Shown: one piece after another, positions 56,936 to 63,794 of the stretch
How positions within the stretch are numbered: the stretch's first letter is position 1
How the letters are laid out: every line of letters begins with the position of its first letter
Source: Candidatus Cloacimonadota bacterium
GTDB taxonomy: Bacteria; Muiribacteriota; UBA6191
NCBI GenBank assembly: GCA_023954715.1
Contig: JAGSHD010000011.1
Coordinates: forward strand, 107,464 to 171,463
Length of the DNA: 64,000 nt
Reading direction: 5' to 3'
The notes under the pieces: generated by a model
The model's input: only the letters and a program-made list of their open reading frames with translations
What the model was told of the DNA's origin: nothing
Databases searched by the model: none
Position numbers and translations under genes: made by a program

Positions 56936-57343
56936 ATGAATTTTGATCCTTTTTCAATGCAAAAAAAGATGTTTGATGAGTGGGAAAAATCTACAGCAGA
57001 GTACGTAGATAAGGTAATGAGAGATCCATCATTTATGAAAACGATTTCTCAAAATATGGGATCTACTTTAGATATGCAAGATGCAATTAAAGAGCAGACT
57101 AATAAAGTTCTTAAATCCATGAATGTACCTACAGAAGATAGTTTGGATGGACTTTATAAAACGGTTCATAATTTAGAAACAAGAATGCTAGACTTTGAAG
57201 AAAAAATTGATGACTTATCTGATATGTTTAAAAAACTAGTAGAAATTTCAGAGTCTATCCAATCAGAGGCTAAAACTTCAAAAGCAAAGCCAAAAGCTGT
57301 AAAACAAGCCACAAAAAAAGAGTCCCCTAAAAAAAGTAAGTAA
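56936..57343 (+). CDS. phaE: Short PhaE-like subunit / phasin-like protein
   Basis: This 135-residue protein has AGGAGTATAG before its ATG. The N-terminal half is amphipathic helix (MQKKMFDEWEKSTAEYVDKV). A segment DGLYKTVHNLETRMLDFEEKIDDL (about 72-95) recalls the conserved C-terminal helix of PhaE, where PVPTREDLDxLYKxVHxLExRV-like sequences occur. The tail is Lys/Ala/Pro-rich (AKPKAVKQATKKESPKKSK), as in some phasins and histone-like proteins. Typical bacterial PhaE is about 350 residues, so this is a miniature form, nearer to haloarchaeal PhaE or class IV PhaR in size. It lies 20 bp upstream of the second phaC. A PhaE role is favoured over a plain phasin by position and by the NVPTEDSLDGLYK-type segment. 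Confidence 0.7.
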   Translation: MNFDPFSMQKKMFDEWEKSTAEYVDKVMRDPSFMKTISQNMGSTLDMQDAIKEQTNKVLKSMNVPTEDSLDGLYKTVHNLETRMLDFEEKIDDLSDMFKKLVEISESIQSEAKTSKAKPKAVKQATKKESPKKSK

Positions 57344-57363
57344 GTTATATAAAGAGAGTAGTT

Positions 57364-58440
57364 ATGGAAGATAATGCATCTTTTGATGAAGTAAAAAAAG
57401 AGTACCAAGAGTTTTATGATTTTTTAAATGCTCAAGAGGGTTTAAAAGAAGCTCGTGAAGAAGCCCGAAAAGTCATGAGCCCTTCTAAAAAAGAGCTTTT
57501 GTTTCAAGAGCACTCCATCAGTGTTTATAAATATATTCCCACTGAAAAAACTCTTCATGCTACTCCTTTGTTTATTGTCCCTTCTCTTGTAAATAAGTCT
57601 AGTATTATGGACTTGTTAAAAGATCAAAGTTTTATTGAGGCCATGTTGAAGCGTGGATTTTTAGTGTACATGATTGATTGGGGTGAACCTACAAAAGCCC
57701 AACGAGACTGTAGCTTAGAGTACTATTTAAAACACTATTTAGGGCGAGCAATTCGACGAATCAATAAAGATGCATCTAGTTCAAAGGTTCATTTATTGGG
57801 TTATTGCTTAGGTGGAATGTTAACTACTTTATATTGTGCTTTAACTGAGTCTAAGGGTGTAGATAAGATGGTTACTATGGTCACTCCCTTAAACTTTTCA
57901 GATGGTGGAATGCTTTCTTGGTGGGCTAACAAAGATCATTTTGAAGTGGAGCGAATTGTAAAAAGCATGGGGAATATCCCTGCTGATTTCTTTTCTGCTT
58001 CTTTTCCTTGGTTAGTGCCTACAAGTAAAATTAAACAAACTAAATTGTTGATGAAAAAGCACACAGATAAAAAGTTTTTAGAGTCGTTTTATGCTTTAGA
58101 TATTTGGGCTACTGAAAATGTGGGGTTTCCGGGTAAGGTATATCAAGATGTTATTAAATATGGTTATCAAGAAAACCAATTAGTAGAGGATAAATCTTGG
58201 CCTTTTGAGAGTGAAAAGCTGTCTTTAGATCGAGTAAAAATAGATGTTTTAAACCTTTGTGCAAGCTTTGACCACATCTCACCGGTGGGATCTTGCGAAG
58301 TAATGGAGAAATTGCTCGACAATGCTAATGTTGAGACGCAAACTTTTGCAACAGGCCATTTAGGTTTTGCTACTGGTAAAGATGCTCGAGGAGTTTCAAC
58401 TTCTGAATATTGGGACAAAATCGAAAGTTTTTTATCATAG
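57364..58440 (+). CDS. phaC: Second class III PHA synthase catalytic subunit PhaC
   Basis: This 358-residue paralogue of the 55633-56694 product carries its own complete triad: Cys148 (GYCLGG), Asp303 (SFDHISP) and His332 (TGHLGF). It is clearly diverged from the first copy along its length, so the duplication is old. Both copies retain the GNIPADF and NVGFPG blocks. It may differ in monomer preference or form a mixed complex with the other PhaC and the short PhaE. The gene lies between phaE (20 bp gap) and the acyl-CoA ligase (22 bp gap), forming a compact operon. Confidence 0.93.
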   Translation: MEDNASFDEVKKEYQEFYDFLNAQEGLKEAREEARKVMSPSKKELLFQEHSISVYKYIPTEKTLHATPLFIVPSLVNKSSIMDLLKDQSFIEAMLKRGFLVYMIDWGEPTKAQRDCSLEYYLKHYLGRAIRRINKDASSSKVHLLGYCLGGMLTTLYCALTESKGVDKMVTMVTPLNFSDGGMLSWWANKDHFEVERIVKSMGNIPADFFSASFPWLVPTSKIKQTKLLMKKHTDKKFLESFYALDIWATENVGFPGKVYQDVIKYGYQENQLVEDKSWPFESEKLSLDRVKIDVLNLCASFDHISPVGSCEVMEKLLDNANVETQTFATGHLGFATGKDARGVSTSEYWDKIESFLS

Positions 58441-58462
58441 ACTTAATCATTGGGAGAAATAC

Positions 58463-60118
58463 ATGAACACAGCAGCAAAGATCTTACTTGAAAATGCACA
58501 AAAATATAAAGATGAAATTCGTTTTCAAATCCCAGTAGAAGATGGCTTTCAAGCTGTATTGTGGGATGAGTATTTAGATAAAACTCGTAGTATAGCTTTA
58601 TATCTAAATCATATTGGAGTAACTCGTGATGATAAAGTAGCTGTTTATTCAGGTACTTGCGTAGAGTGGGTATATGCTGGTTTTGCTGCTCAAGCATCAC
58701 AAGGAGTTTTAGTTCCTGTTTATCACTCTAATACAAAAGATCAAGTTCATTATGTTTTAGAGCACTCCGATGCTAAAGTAGTTTTTGTACAAAAAGTTTA
58801 TCTACAAAATGTCTTAGATAGTTTGCAAAAATTACCATTGATTCAAAAAGTAGTTTGTATAGATGGAGACTTTGATCATCCTTTGGTCGTTTCTTTAAAT
58901 GATGTTTACGAGCAAGGAGCTCAATTGCATCTTCAAAAACCAAGTCTATTTCATGATTTAGTACATGCAATTCAAAAAGACGATATCGCCTCTATGATTT
59001 ATACATCAGGTACAACAGGGCAACCAAAAGGTGTTTTGTTATCCCATGAAAATGTTGTAGATAACGGTGAGGACTGGTTGACTGTACTTGAGGATCAGAT
59101 TCCACAGGAGAGAGTAGATTTATTGTGGTTACCCTTATCTCATATCTTTGGTTGGGGAGAGATTGGTCTTGGTAATACTCTTAACTTTACAACATGGTTT
59201 GTAAATCCAAAAAATGTATTGTCATTAATGCCAGATAGAAAGCCAACCGTATTTATGTCTGTCCCAGCTTATTGGGAGAAACTCTATATTCAAGCACAAG
59301 ATAAAGCTCGTGATGGTAGTGATCCACTAGCTAATTTATTAGAGTTAACGGGAGGACGACTACAATTTTGTTTATCAGGGGGAGCTGGATTAAAAAGAGA
59401 AGTAAAAGATTTCTTCTTAAAAGCTGGAATGTTTATCGTAGAAGGTTATGGTTTAACAGAAGCCTCTCCAACATTAACAATGAACTCCCGCCATGACTAT
59501 GATTTTGATTCAGTAGGCAAGCCCTTTCCTAGAGTCGAGGTAAAATTGCTTGAAGATGGCGAAATCGTAGCAAAAGGCAGTAATATCTTTAAGGGATATT
59601 ATAAAAATCAACAAGCGAGTTTGGATGCTGTAGATACAGATGGTTATTTGTTAACTGGAGATCTTGGAGAGTTTACTTCGGATGGTTTTCTAAAGATTAT
59701 TGGTCGCAAAAAGGATATCATCGTTACGGCAGGTGGTAAAAATATCTCTCCACAGTTGATTGAGCAACATTATGCAGATGATCCTTTGATTGAACATCTA
59801 GTTTTATACGGAAATGAAAAAAAATATCTTGTAGCTATGGTAACCCTGCGAAAAGATGGAGTCATCTCTTTTGCACGTGAAAATGATATAAGTTTTGAGA
59901 GCTATGATCAACTTGCTCAAAGTATGCAAATCCGAGATCAAATTCAAAACAAAGTAGATCAAGTAAATGGTACATTGTCCTCCTACGAAACAGCAAAATC
60001 CTTTTTCGTCTTCCCACAGTCTTTGTCCGTTGAAGCCGGCCATATTACCCCTTCACTAAAGATCAAAAGAAACCAAATTCACAAAGACTTTTTTGATGAA
60101 TTTGAGGGACTTTATTAA
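58463..60118 (+). CDS. AMP-forming long-chain acyl-CoA synthetase family ligase
   Basis: The start at ATG 58463 follows GGGAGAAAT; earlier in-frame starts would lie inside phaC2. About 551 residues of the ANL superfamily. Visible core motifs are the P-loop-like YTSGTTGQPKG (about 178-190), EGYGLTEASP (about 326), the hinge TGDLGEFTSDGFLKIIGRKKD (about 398-418) and the catalytic-lysine region TAGGKNISP. It most resembles the FadD15-type long-chain acyl-CoA synthetases. It should activate a fatty acid with ATP and CoA in the cytoplasm. As the last gene of the phaE-phaC-ligase operon it may feed hydroxyacyl-CoA into PHA synthesis or recycle released hydroxy acids. Confidence 0.9.
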   Translation: MNTAAKILLENAQKYKDEIRFQIPVEDGFQAVLWDEYLDKTRSIALYLNHIGVTRDDKVAVYSGTCVEWVYAGFAAQASQGVLVPVYHSNTKDQVHYVLEHSDAKVVFVQKVYLQNVLDSLQKLPLIQKVVCIDGDFDHPLVVSLNDVYEQGAQLHLQKPSLFHDLVHAIQKDDIASMIYTSGTTGQPKGVLLSHENVVDNGEDWLTVLEDQIPQERVDLLWLPLSHIFGWGEIGLGNTLNFTTWFVNPKNVLSLMPDRKPTVFMSVPAYWEKLYIQAQDKARDGSDPLANLLELTGGRLQFCLSGGAGLKREVKDFFLKAGMFIVEGYGLTEASPTLTMNSRHDYDFDSVGKPFPRVEVKLLEDGEIVAKGSNIFKGYYKNQQASLDAVDTDGYLLTGDLGEFTSDGFLKIIGRKKDIIVTAGGKNISPQLIEQHYADDPLIEHLVLYGNEKKYLVAMVTLRKDGVISFARENDISFESYDQLAQSMQIRDQIQNKVDQVNGTLSSYETAKSFFVFPQSLSVEAGHITPSLKIKRNQIHKDFFDEFEGLY

Positions 60119-60148
60119 TTTTACTTAAGCTTATAAATGATTAATGGA

Positions 60149-60179
60149 TAATCCTCTGCCTTTGGGTGGGGGATTTTTT
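60149..60179 (+). terminator. Terminator of the phaE-phaC-ligase operon
   Basis: AATCCTCTGCC / GGTGGGGGATT form a stem with mismatches and G-T pairs around a TTTG loop, followed by six T residues, about 30 bp after the ligase stop codon. Confidence 0.65.
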
Positions 60180-60317
60180 GTAGTTTTTATCTTATGTTTT
60201 GAGTATATGAATAGTGCTATGTAGATCGAATCTGGCATCTAACCCATCAAAATGATCAAATTGTTATGGGAAAAGATATCAATCGCCGGCTAATTGGCAA
60301 GCACTTGTAAGCTTTTC

Positions 60318-60346
60318 TTGATGTGGTAATCGTTAACTGTTAATAT
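60318..60346 (+). promoter_or_regulatory. Promoter of the kelch/fibre gene
   Basis: TTGATG (60318-60323), a 17-base spacer and TAATAT (60341-60346). Transcription would start near 60353, about 45 bases before ATG 60398, which has a perfect AGGAGAAAAT ribosome binding site. Confidence 0.65.
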
Positions 60347-60397
60347 TCGAACACATATAAACTTATTGAATAAATGATAGATGTTTTAGGAGAAAAT

Positions 60398-60727
60398 ATG
60401 AGAATACAATTTTATGGAGCATTATTGCTTTTTACATTCTTGTTAGTTGCAGATAGTTATGGGGCTTCTTGGTCCGTGGAAACACAGAATCCTTACAATA
60501 ATATGAGTTCAAATAATTCAGTTGCTGTAAATGGAAAAATTTATTATTTTGGAGGATATAATGGTAGTCCAACTTCTGGTGATATGATAGTTTTTGATCC
60601 TAATGGAGGAGCATCAAAATGGAGTCAAGAAGACACGAATACTATGGGGAGAAGAAGCAATGCTGGGACAGCTGTATGCTCTGATAATAGGATATATATC
60701 ACGGGGGGCAAGGTGATGCTGGTGTAG
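60398..60727 (+). CDS. Kelch/fibre surface protein, N-terminal fragment before frame break 1
   Basis: The start at ATG 60398 follows AGGAG. The fragment has a signal peptide (MRIQFYGALLLFTFLLVADSYGA) and then the first kelch-type repeats (NGKIYYFGGYNG, DNRIYITGG). The frame then runs into a stop nine codons after Gly-Gly, just past a G6 tract at 60703-60708. One extra G there continues the kelch sequence directly into the next segment (ITGG-QGDAGVALSDTIVYD), so this is the 5' part of one gene running to 63206. As read, it would make a 109-residue secreted stub. The promoter and ribosome binding site are intact, which argues against old decay. Confidence 0.8.
   Translation: MRIQFYGALLLFTFLLVADSYGASWSVETQNPYNNMSSNNSVAVNGKIYYFGGYNGSPTSGDMIVFDPNGGASKWSQEDTNTMGRRSNAGTAVCSDNRIYITGGKVMLV
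60703..60708 (+). repeat. G6 homopolymer at frame break 1
   Basis: GGGGGGCAA in the kelch coding sequence. With six G the frame closes at 60727; with seven G the frame continues. In the six-G frame the sequence reads G GGG GGC, a possible -1 slippery heptamer. Confidence 0.9.
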
Positions 60728-62946
60728 CTCTTTCAGATACAATTGTTTATGATACAACAGCTGCGCGTGTGGGTAACATGCTGTATGTCACGGGAGGAAT
60801 GAATAATGGTGGTCCCAATGCGTATTCTACAGTGTATTATTTAGATGTAAGTTTACCAAATCCTACCTGGAGTTCAACTACAATGGTATCAGGAAGGTGG
60901 CAGCATAGTGCCGTATTAGTAGGTACTGATATATATATTATGGGAGGATATTCTGGAAATTCTGGTTCAGCTATTTCATTGATGGTTGATGTTTTGGATA
61001 CTCTAACAAATACTCATTCGAGTAAATCAGTAGATAATCTTCCCCGCATGAGGTATGCCCACGAGGCAGTTTATAGTTCGACAGAATCACGAATTTATGT
61101 TTATGGAGGAAGCGTTTCCAATCAATCTGCTGTTTATAGTAATGTAGTAGATGTTTTAGATGTTTCTACTGGATCATGGATACCCGGTGTTATCCCTGAT
61201 GGAGGTACAGGTACCATGTACGTAAATGCTTCAATCATAAATGAAAAAATCTATTTTAAAAGTGGTTGGAATGGAGCTCATCCCAATTTAATGGATGTTT
61301 TAACCTTGGATACTTTTAATGGCGGAGGTGGTGGAAACTCTGGAACAGGAACTGAAAACTTCGTCGCAAAGTTTAACGCTTCTGGTGAGCATGAAAATTC
61401 TATGATTTACCAAGATGTGGATGATGAATTTGTTGTGGGAACTAGCGTAGCTACCAATGCTCAACAAGCGTTAGATGTAATGGGCGCAATCAATGTAGGG
61501 GATACAGATACAGATACAGGTACTGAAGGTGCAATCAAATATTCTGCTCTAGCCCAAGATCTAGAAGGGTTTGTAAACGGGGAATGGAAGTCTCTAACAT
61601 TAGGTGCAGGGAGTTCTCCTGCACCTACGATAACACCGTGGTCAGAAAACGCTTCGGGTGATGTATATCGGGATGCTAACAATGTTGGTATTGGTACTGA
61701 TACTCCTTTTTCAAGACTATCCTTTGGAGATAGTCCAGCAGTTTTTGATAACCCAGAAACTAGAATAGCAATATTTGAAGATCAGTTTGGTAGGGAGTTT
61801 TACGGAATCGGAGCTACGAGTATAGACCCATTAGATCCCGGTTTAGCCTTTTTTGGTGGAACAGGAGCTTCTATTCCATGGGATGGAACAACAGGTAAAC
61901 AAGCAAGTATGATCTTACATAAGTCTGGCAAAATTCGATTTAAGAAAAATGCTAATTTCGAAGAAAAAATTGGTATTGGTAATGAGTATCCATTTTCAAG
62001 AATATCATATGGCGGAACTTCTGCCTTCGATTCACCAGATACAAGAATAGCTTTATTTGAAGACCGGTTTGGAAAAGAGTTTTATGGTATGGGTGCTACA
62101 AGTGGCACTGGTGCAGAACCTGGTTTAGCTTTTTGGGGTGGAACAGGGTCTTCTATTCCTTGGAATGGTACGACTGGTAAAAAAGCTGATTTTGTTTTAT
62201 ATAAGTCAGGTACTGTGAAATTTCGGAAGAATGCAAACTTTGAGGCTAAAATTGGTTTAAATACTGATAGCCCGAATTCAATTTTCTCGTTAGGGTCGTC
62301 TCATGCATTCAATGATCCAAACTCTAGAATAGCACTATATGAACTATCATCTGGCACATATTTTTATGGGATTGGAGGAGCTACTCTACCTAAGCTTTCT
62401 GGTGGAACAAACTCTGGCCTTGCCTTTTGGGGTGGGACAGGTTCATCTATTCCTTACAATGGATTTAGTGGAGACTTTCCAGATTTGTTTATAAATGAGC
62501 CGAACGGAAATGTTGGAATTGGATTATTAAGCTCTCCCAACGAAAAGCTACAGGTGAATGGCGGGATATCCCTGGGTGATACAACAGGATCAAATGCAGG
62601 AACCATTAGATATAACGGCGACTTTGAAGGTTATGATGGTAGTGAATGGGAGTCATTGACTAACTCTGTAGCTGTCTCGAGTCCATGGATGTTGGTGGAA
62701 ACTCTTGCAAATAATCCTTCTGTCCATACGAGTTATAATGGGGGTCGTGTAGGTATCGGGACTGGAGAAGATGCTCCAAATGGTACACTAGAGGTCAGAG
62801 ATGATCACGCAACTTTAATGATAACGAGCATGTCTGACACTGTATCTCATCCATCTATTGCTATGAGCGCAATGGCTCCAAATGGTTTTAGAAAAGGGGG
62901 GCAATGTACTTTCACAGTGGTACATCGGCCAATGAGACTTTTGTAG
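60709..62946 (+). CDS. Kelch/fibre surface protein, central fragment
   Basis: In the frame that follows break 1, this segment continues the kelch propeller (LYVTGGMNNGG, IYIMGGYSGN, IYVYGGSVS, about 60775-61270). It then passes through a Gly-rich linker (GGGGNSGTGTENFVAKF) into tail-fibre-like modules: DALDVMGAINVGD-type, DANNVGIGTDTP and three near-identical units of about 95 residues (see 61680-62507). It ends at a stop after a second G6 tract. The first ATG, at 60769, has no ribosome binding site, so independent translation is unlikely. NVGIGT repeats occur in phage tail fibres and bacterial surface proteins that end in intramolecular-chaperone or trimerisation regions. A cell-surface adhesin or receptor-binding role is inferred. 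Confidence 0.75.
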   Translation, partial: QGDAGVALSDTIVYDTTAARVGNMLYVTGGMNNGGPNAYSTVYYLDVSLPNPTWSSTTMVSGRWQHSAVLVGTDIYIMGGYSGNSGSAISLMVDVLDTLTNTHSSKSVDNLPRMRYAHEAVYSSTESRIYVYGGSVSNQSAVYSNVVDVLDVSTGSWIPGVIPDGGTGTMYVNASIINEKIYFKSGWNGAHPNLMDVLTLDTFNGGGGGNSGTGTENFVAKFNASGEHENSMIYQDVDDEFVVGTSVATNAQQALDVMGAINVGDTDTDTGTEGAIKYSALAQDLEGFVNGEWKSLTLGAGSSPAPTITPWSENASGDVYRDANNVGIGTDTPFSRLSFGDSPAVFDNPETRIAIFEDQFGREFYGIGATSIDPLDPGLAFFGGTGASIPWDGTTGKQASMILHKSGKIRFKKNANFEEKIGIGNEYPFSRISYGGTSAFDSPDTRIALFEDRFGKEFYGMGATSGTGAEPGLAFWGGTGSSIPWNGTTGKKADFVLYKSGTVKFRKNANFEAKIGLNTDSPNSIFSLGSSHAFNDPNSRIALYELSSGTYFYGIGGATLPKLSGGTNSGLAFWGGTGSSIPYNGFSGDFPDLFINEPNGNVGIGLLSSPNEKLQVNGGISLGDTTGSNAGTIRYNGDFEGYDGSEWESLTNSVAVSSPWMLVETLANNPSVHTSYNGGRVGIGTGEDAPNGTLEVRDDHATLMITSMSDTVSHPSIAMSAMAPNGFRKGGQCTFTVVHRPMRLL
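61680..62507 (+). repeat. Three tandem ~280-bp repeats in the kelch/fibre gene
   Basis: Units start near 61680, 61965 and 62250. Each encodes about 90-95 residues with the shared core RIALFEDxFGxEFYG, GLAFWGGTGSSIPWNGTTGK and KNANFExKIG. Units 1 and 2 are closest; unit 3 is more diverged and slightly shorter. Copy number could change by recombination. Confidence 0.85.
62896..62901 (+). repeat. G6 homopolymer at frame break 2
   Basis: GGGGGGCAA again, near the 3' end of the kelch/fibre gene. With six G the frame ends at 62946; with seven G it passes into the frame that ends at 63206. Confidence 0.9.
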
Positions 62947-63206
62947 GAATAGCTGCTGATACTGTAGTTACTAATATATCAGCGACAGCAGACAATAAAG
63001 TTGGCATAGCTACAACAACTCCAACAGAGACTCTAGATGTAAATGGAAACACCAAGATTAACGGTTTCGTACAGTTAGATACAACTGTAGGTAGTCCAAA
63101 CATTGCATGTTCTGATTCAAGTCATTACGGTAGGATGGTAGTTGACCCTACCGCAACTCCAGCAGCGCTATGGATTTGTGGAAGTGCGGGATGGGTTTCA
63201 AAATAG
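62901..63206 (+). CDS. Kelch/fibre surface protein, C-terminal fragment after frame break 2
   Basis: In the third frame the sequence resumes as AMYFHSGTSANETFVGIAAD and continues with NKVGIATTTPTETLDVNGNTKING, then a compact C-terminal module (IACSDSSHYGRMVVD, LWICGSAGWVSK) with two Cys and a terminal Trp-Val-Ser-Lys. Such ends (LDVNG... followed by ALWIC.G..W) are common at the C-terminus of bacterial fibre-like proteins. Without this part the protein would lack its last ~100 residues and gain an unrelated short tail. A strong terminator follows 24 bases after the stop. Confidence 0.75.
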   Translation, partial: AMYFHSGTSANETFVGIAADTVVTNISATADNKVGIATTTPTETLDVNGNTKINGFVQLDTTVGSPNIACSDSSHYGRMVVDPTATPAALWICGSAGWVSK

Positions 63207-63230
63207 ATAAAATATTATCAAGTTTATAAC

Positions 63231-63263
63231 AAAAAGCTCCAATAGAAATATTGGAGCTTTTTT
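63231..63263 (+). terminator. Terminator of the kelch/fibre gene
   Basis: AAAAAGCTCCAAT / ATTGGAGCTTTTT form a perfect 13-bp stem with a 6-base loop and a T6 end. Confidence 0.93.
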
Positions 63264-63331
63264 AGTTGTAATATTAAAAAGCTACAAATTTATAGAGAAA
63301 GAAATCTGTAAATATTCACAAATGCCCCACA

Positions 63332-63440
63332 ATGGTGCACACGCACACAAGCCTCAAAATCCTATAAATAAAGGGTTTTCCTACACAACTTCGATGAATT
63401 GTGCAAATGCAAAATAAAATATTGCATCAGCAGCAATATT
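63332..63440. promoter_or_regulatory. Candidate PhaR operator cluster upstream of the phasin gene
   Basis: ATGGTGCAC (63332-63340), ATTGTGCAAATGCAA (63398-63412, exact reverse complement of 55524-55538) and the inverted repeat AATATTGC / GCAATATT (63418-63425 and 63433-63440). All are TGC/GCA-centred, as expected for PhaR, and the last overlaps the -35 of the promoter. Confidence 0.65.
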
Positions 63441-63450
63441 GATTTAATAT
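63422..63450 (+). promoter_or_regulatory. Phasin promoter
   Basis: TTGCAT (63422-63427), a 17-base spacer and TAATAT (63445-63450), about 50 bases before the phasin ATG with its TAGGAG ribosome binding site. The inverted repeat overlapping the -35 suggests repression. Confidence 0.6.
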
Positions 63451-63507
63451 ATACCCATCGAAACAAAACAACTTAAAACAAAAATATTAAATACTTAGGA
63501 GATTAAA

Positions 63508-63792
63508 ATGGAAAACTTAATTACAAAAAACACAGAAGCAGCAGAAAAGTTAAACGAAGTATTGAGCAAGTCTTACCAAGAGTGGATGGAGATTGGTACT
63601 AAGGCGCAAGACGAGTTAGTAGATATGCATAAAAAGCAAGTTGAGACTATGCAAGAGTCATTTGATTTTGCTGTTAGAAATCAAAAATATATGATGGACA
63701 TGATGGAAAAAAACATGAAATCTTTTCAGGATATCGCTCAAGCCTCTATGGCACAATTTAATGATGCATGTGCAGCTGCTACTAAAAAGTAG
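63508..63792 (+). CDS. Phasin-family PHA granule protein
   Basis: This 94-residue protein is entirely helical and amphipathic (TEAAEKLNEVLSKSYQEWMEIG ... QESFDFAVRNQKYMMDMMEKNMKSFQDIAQASMAQFNDAC), without a signal or membrane segment, in the pattern of phasin proteins that coat PHA granules. It is Met-rich. A strong TAGGAG ribosome binding site and a TGC-rich regulatory region fit the usual PhaR-controlled phasin gene. It controls granule size and number and may activate the synthase. It is smaller than most phasins (about 110-190 residues). The assignment rests on helix pattern plus context. Confidence 0.8.
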   Translation: MENLITKNTEAAEKLNEVLSKSYQEWMEIGTKAQDELVDMHKKQVETMQESFDFAVRNQKYMMDMMEKNMKSFQDIAQASMAQFNDACAAATKK

Positions 63793-63794
63793 TC

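Larger units (their letters stand above)
63207..63507 (+). other. Intergenic region upstream of the phasin gene
   Basis: This 301-bp gap holds the kelch-gene terminator, the TGC-rich candidate PhaR operator sites and the phasin promoter, listed separately. No additional gene is visible. Confidence 0.7.

Noticed and set aside
58367-58462. Longer N-terminus for the acyl-CoA ligase, starting inside phaC2
   Set aside because: The extra 32 residues do not resemble the family, while ATG 58463 has a strong ribosome binding site at normal spacing.
60703-60709. Programmed -1 ribosomal frameshifting at G GGG GGC
   Set aside because: The first site fits a slippery heptamer, but the second reads A GGG GGG C in a different phase and a similar G6-CAA at 38190 is read straight. 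No downstream pseudoknot is obvious. Tract-length variation explains both sites more simply.
61680-62507. CRISPR-like or intergenic repeat array
   Set aside because: The three units are in frame and encode conserved protein repeats, so they belong to the kelch/fibre gene.
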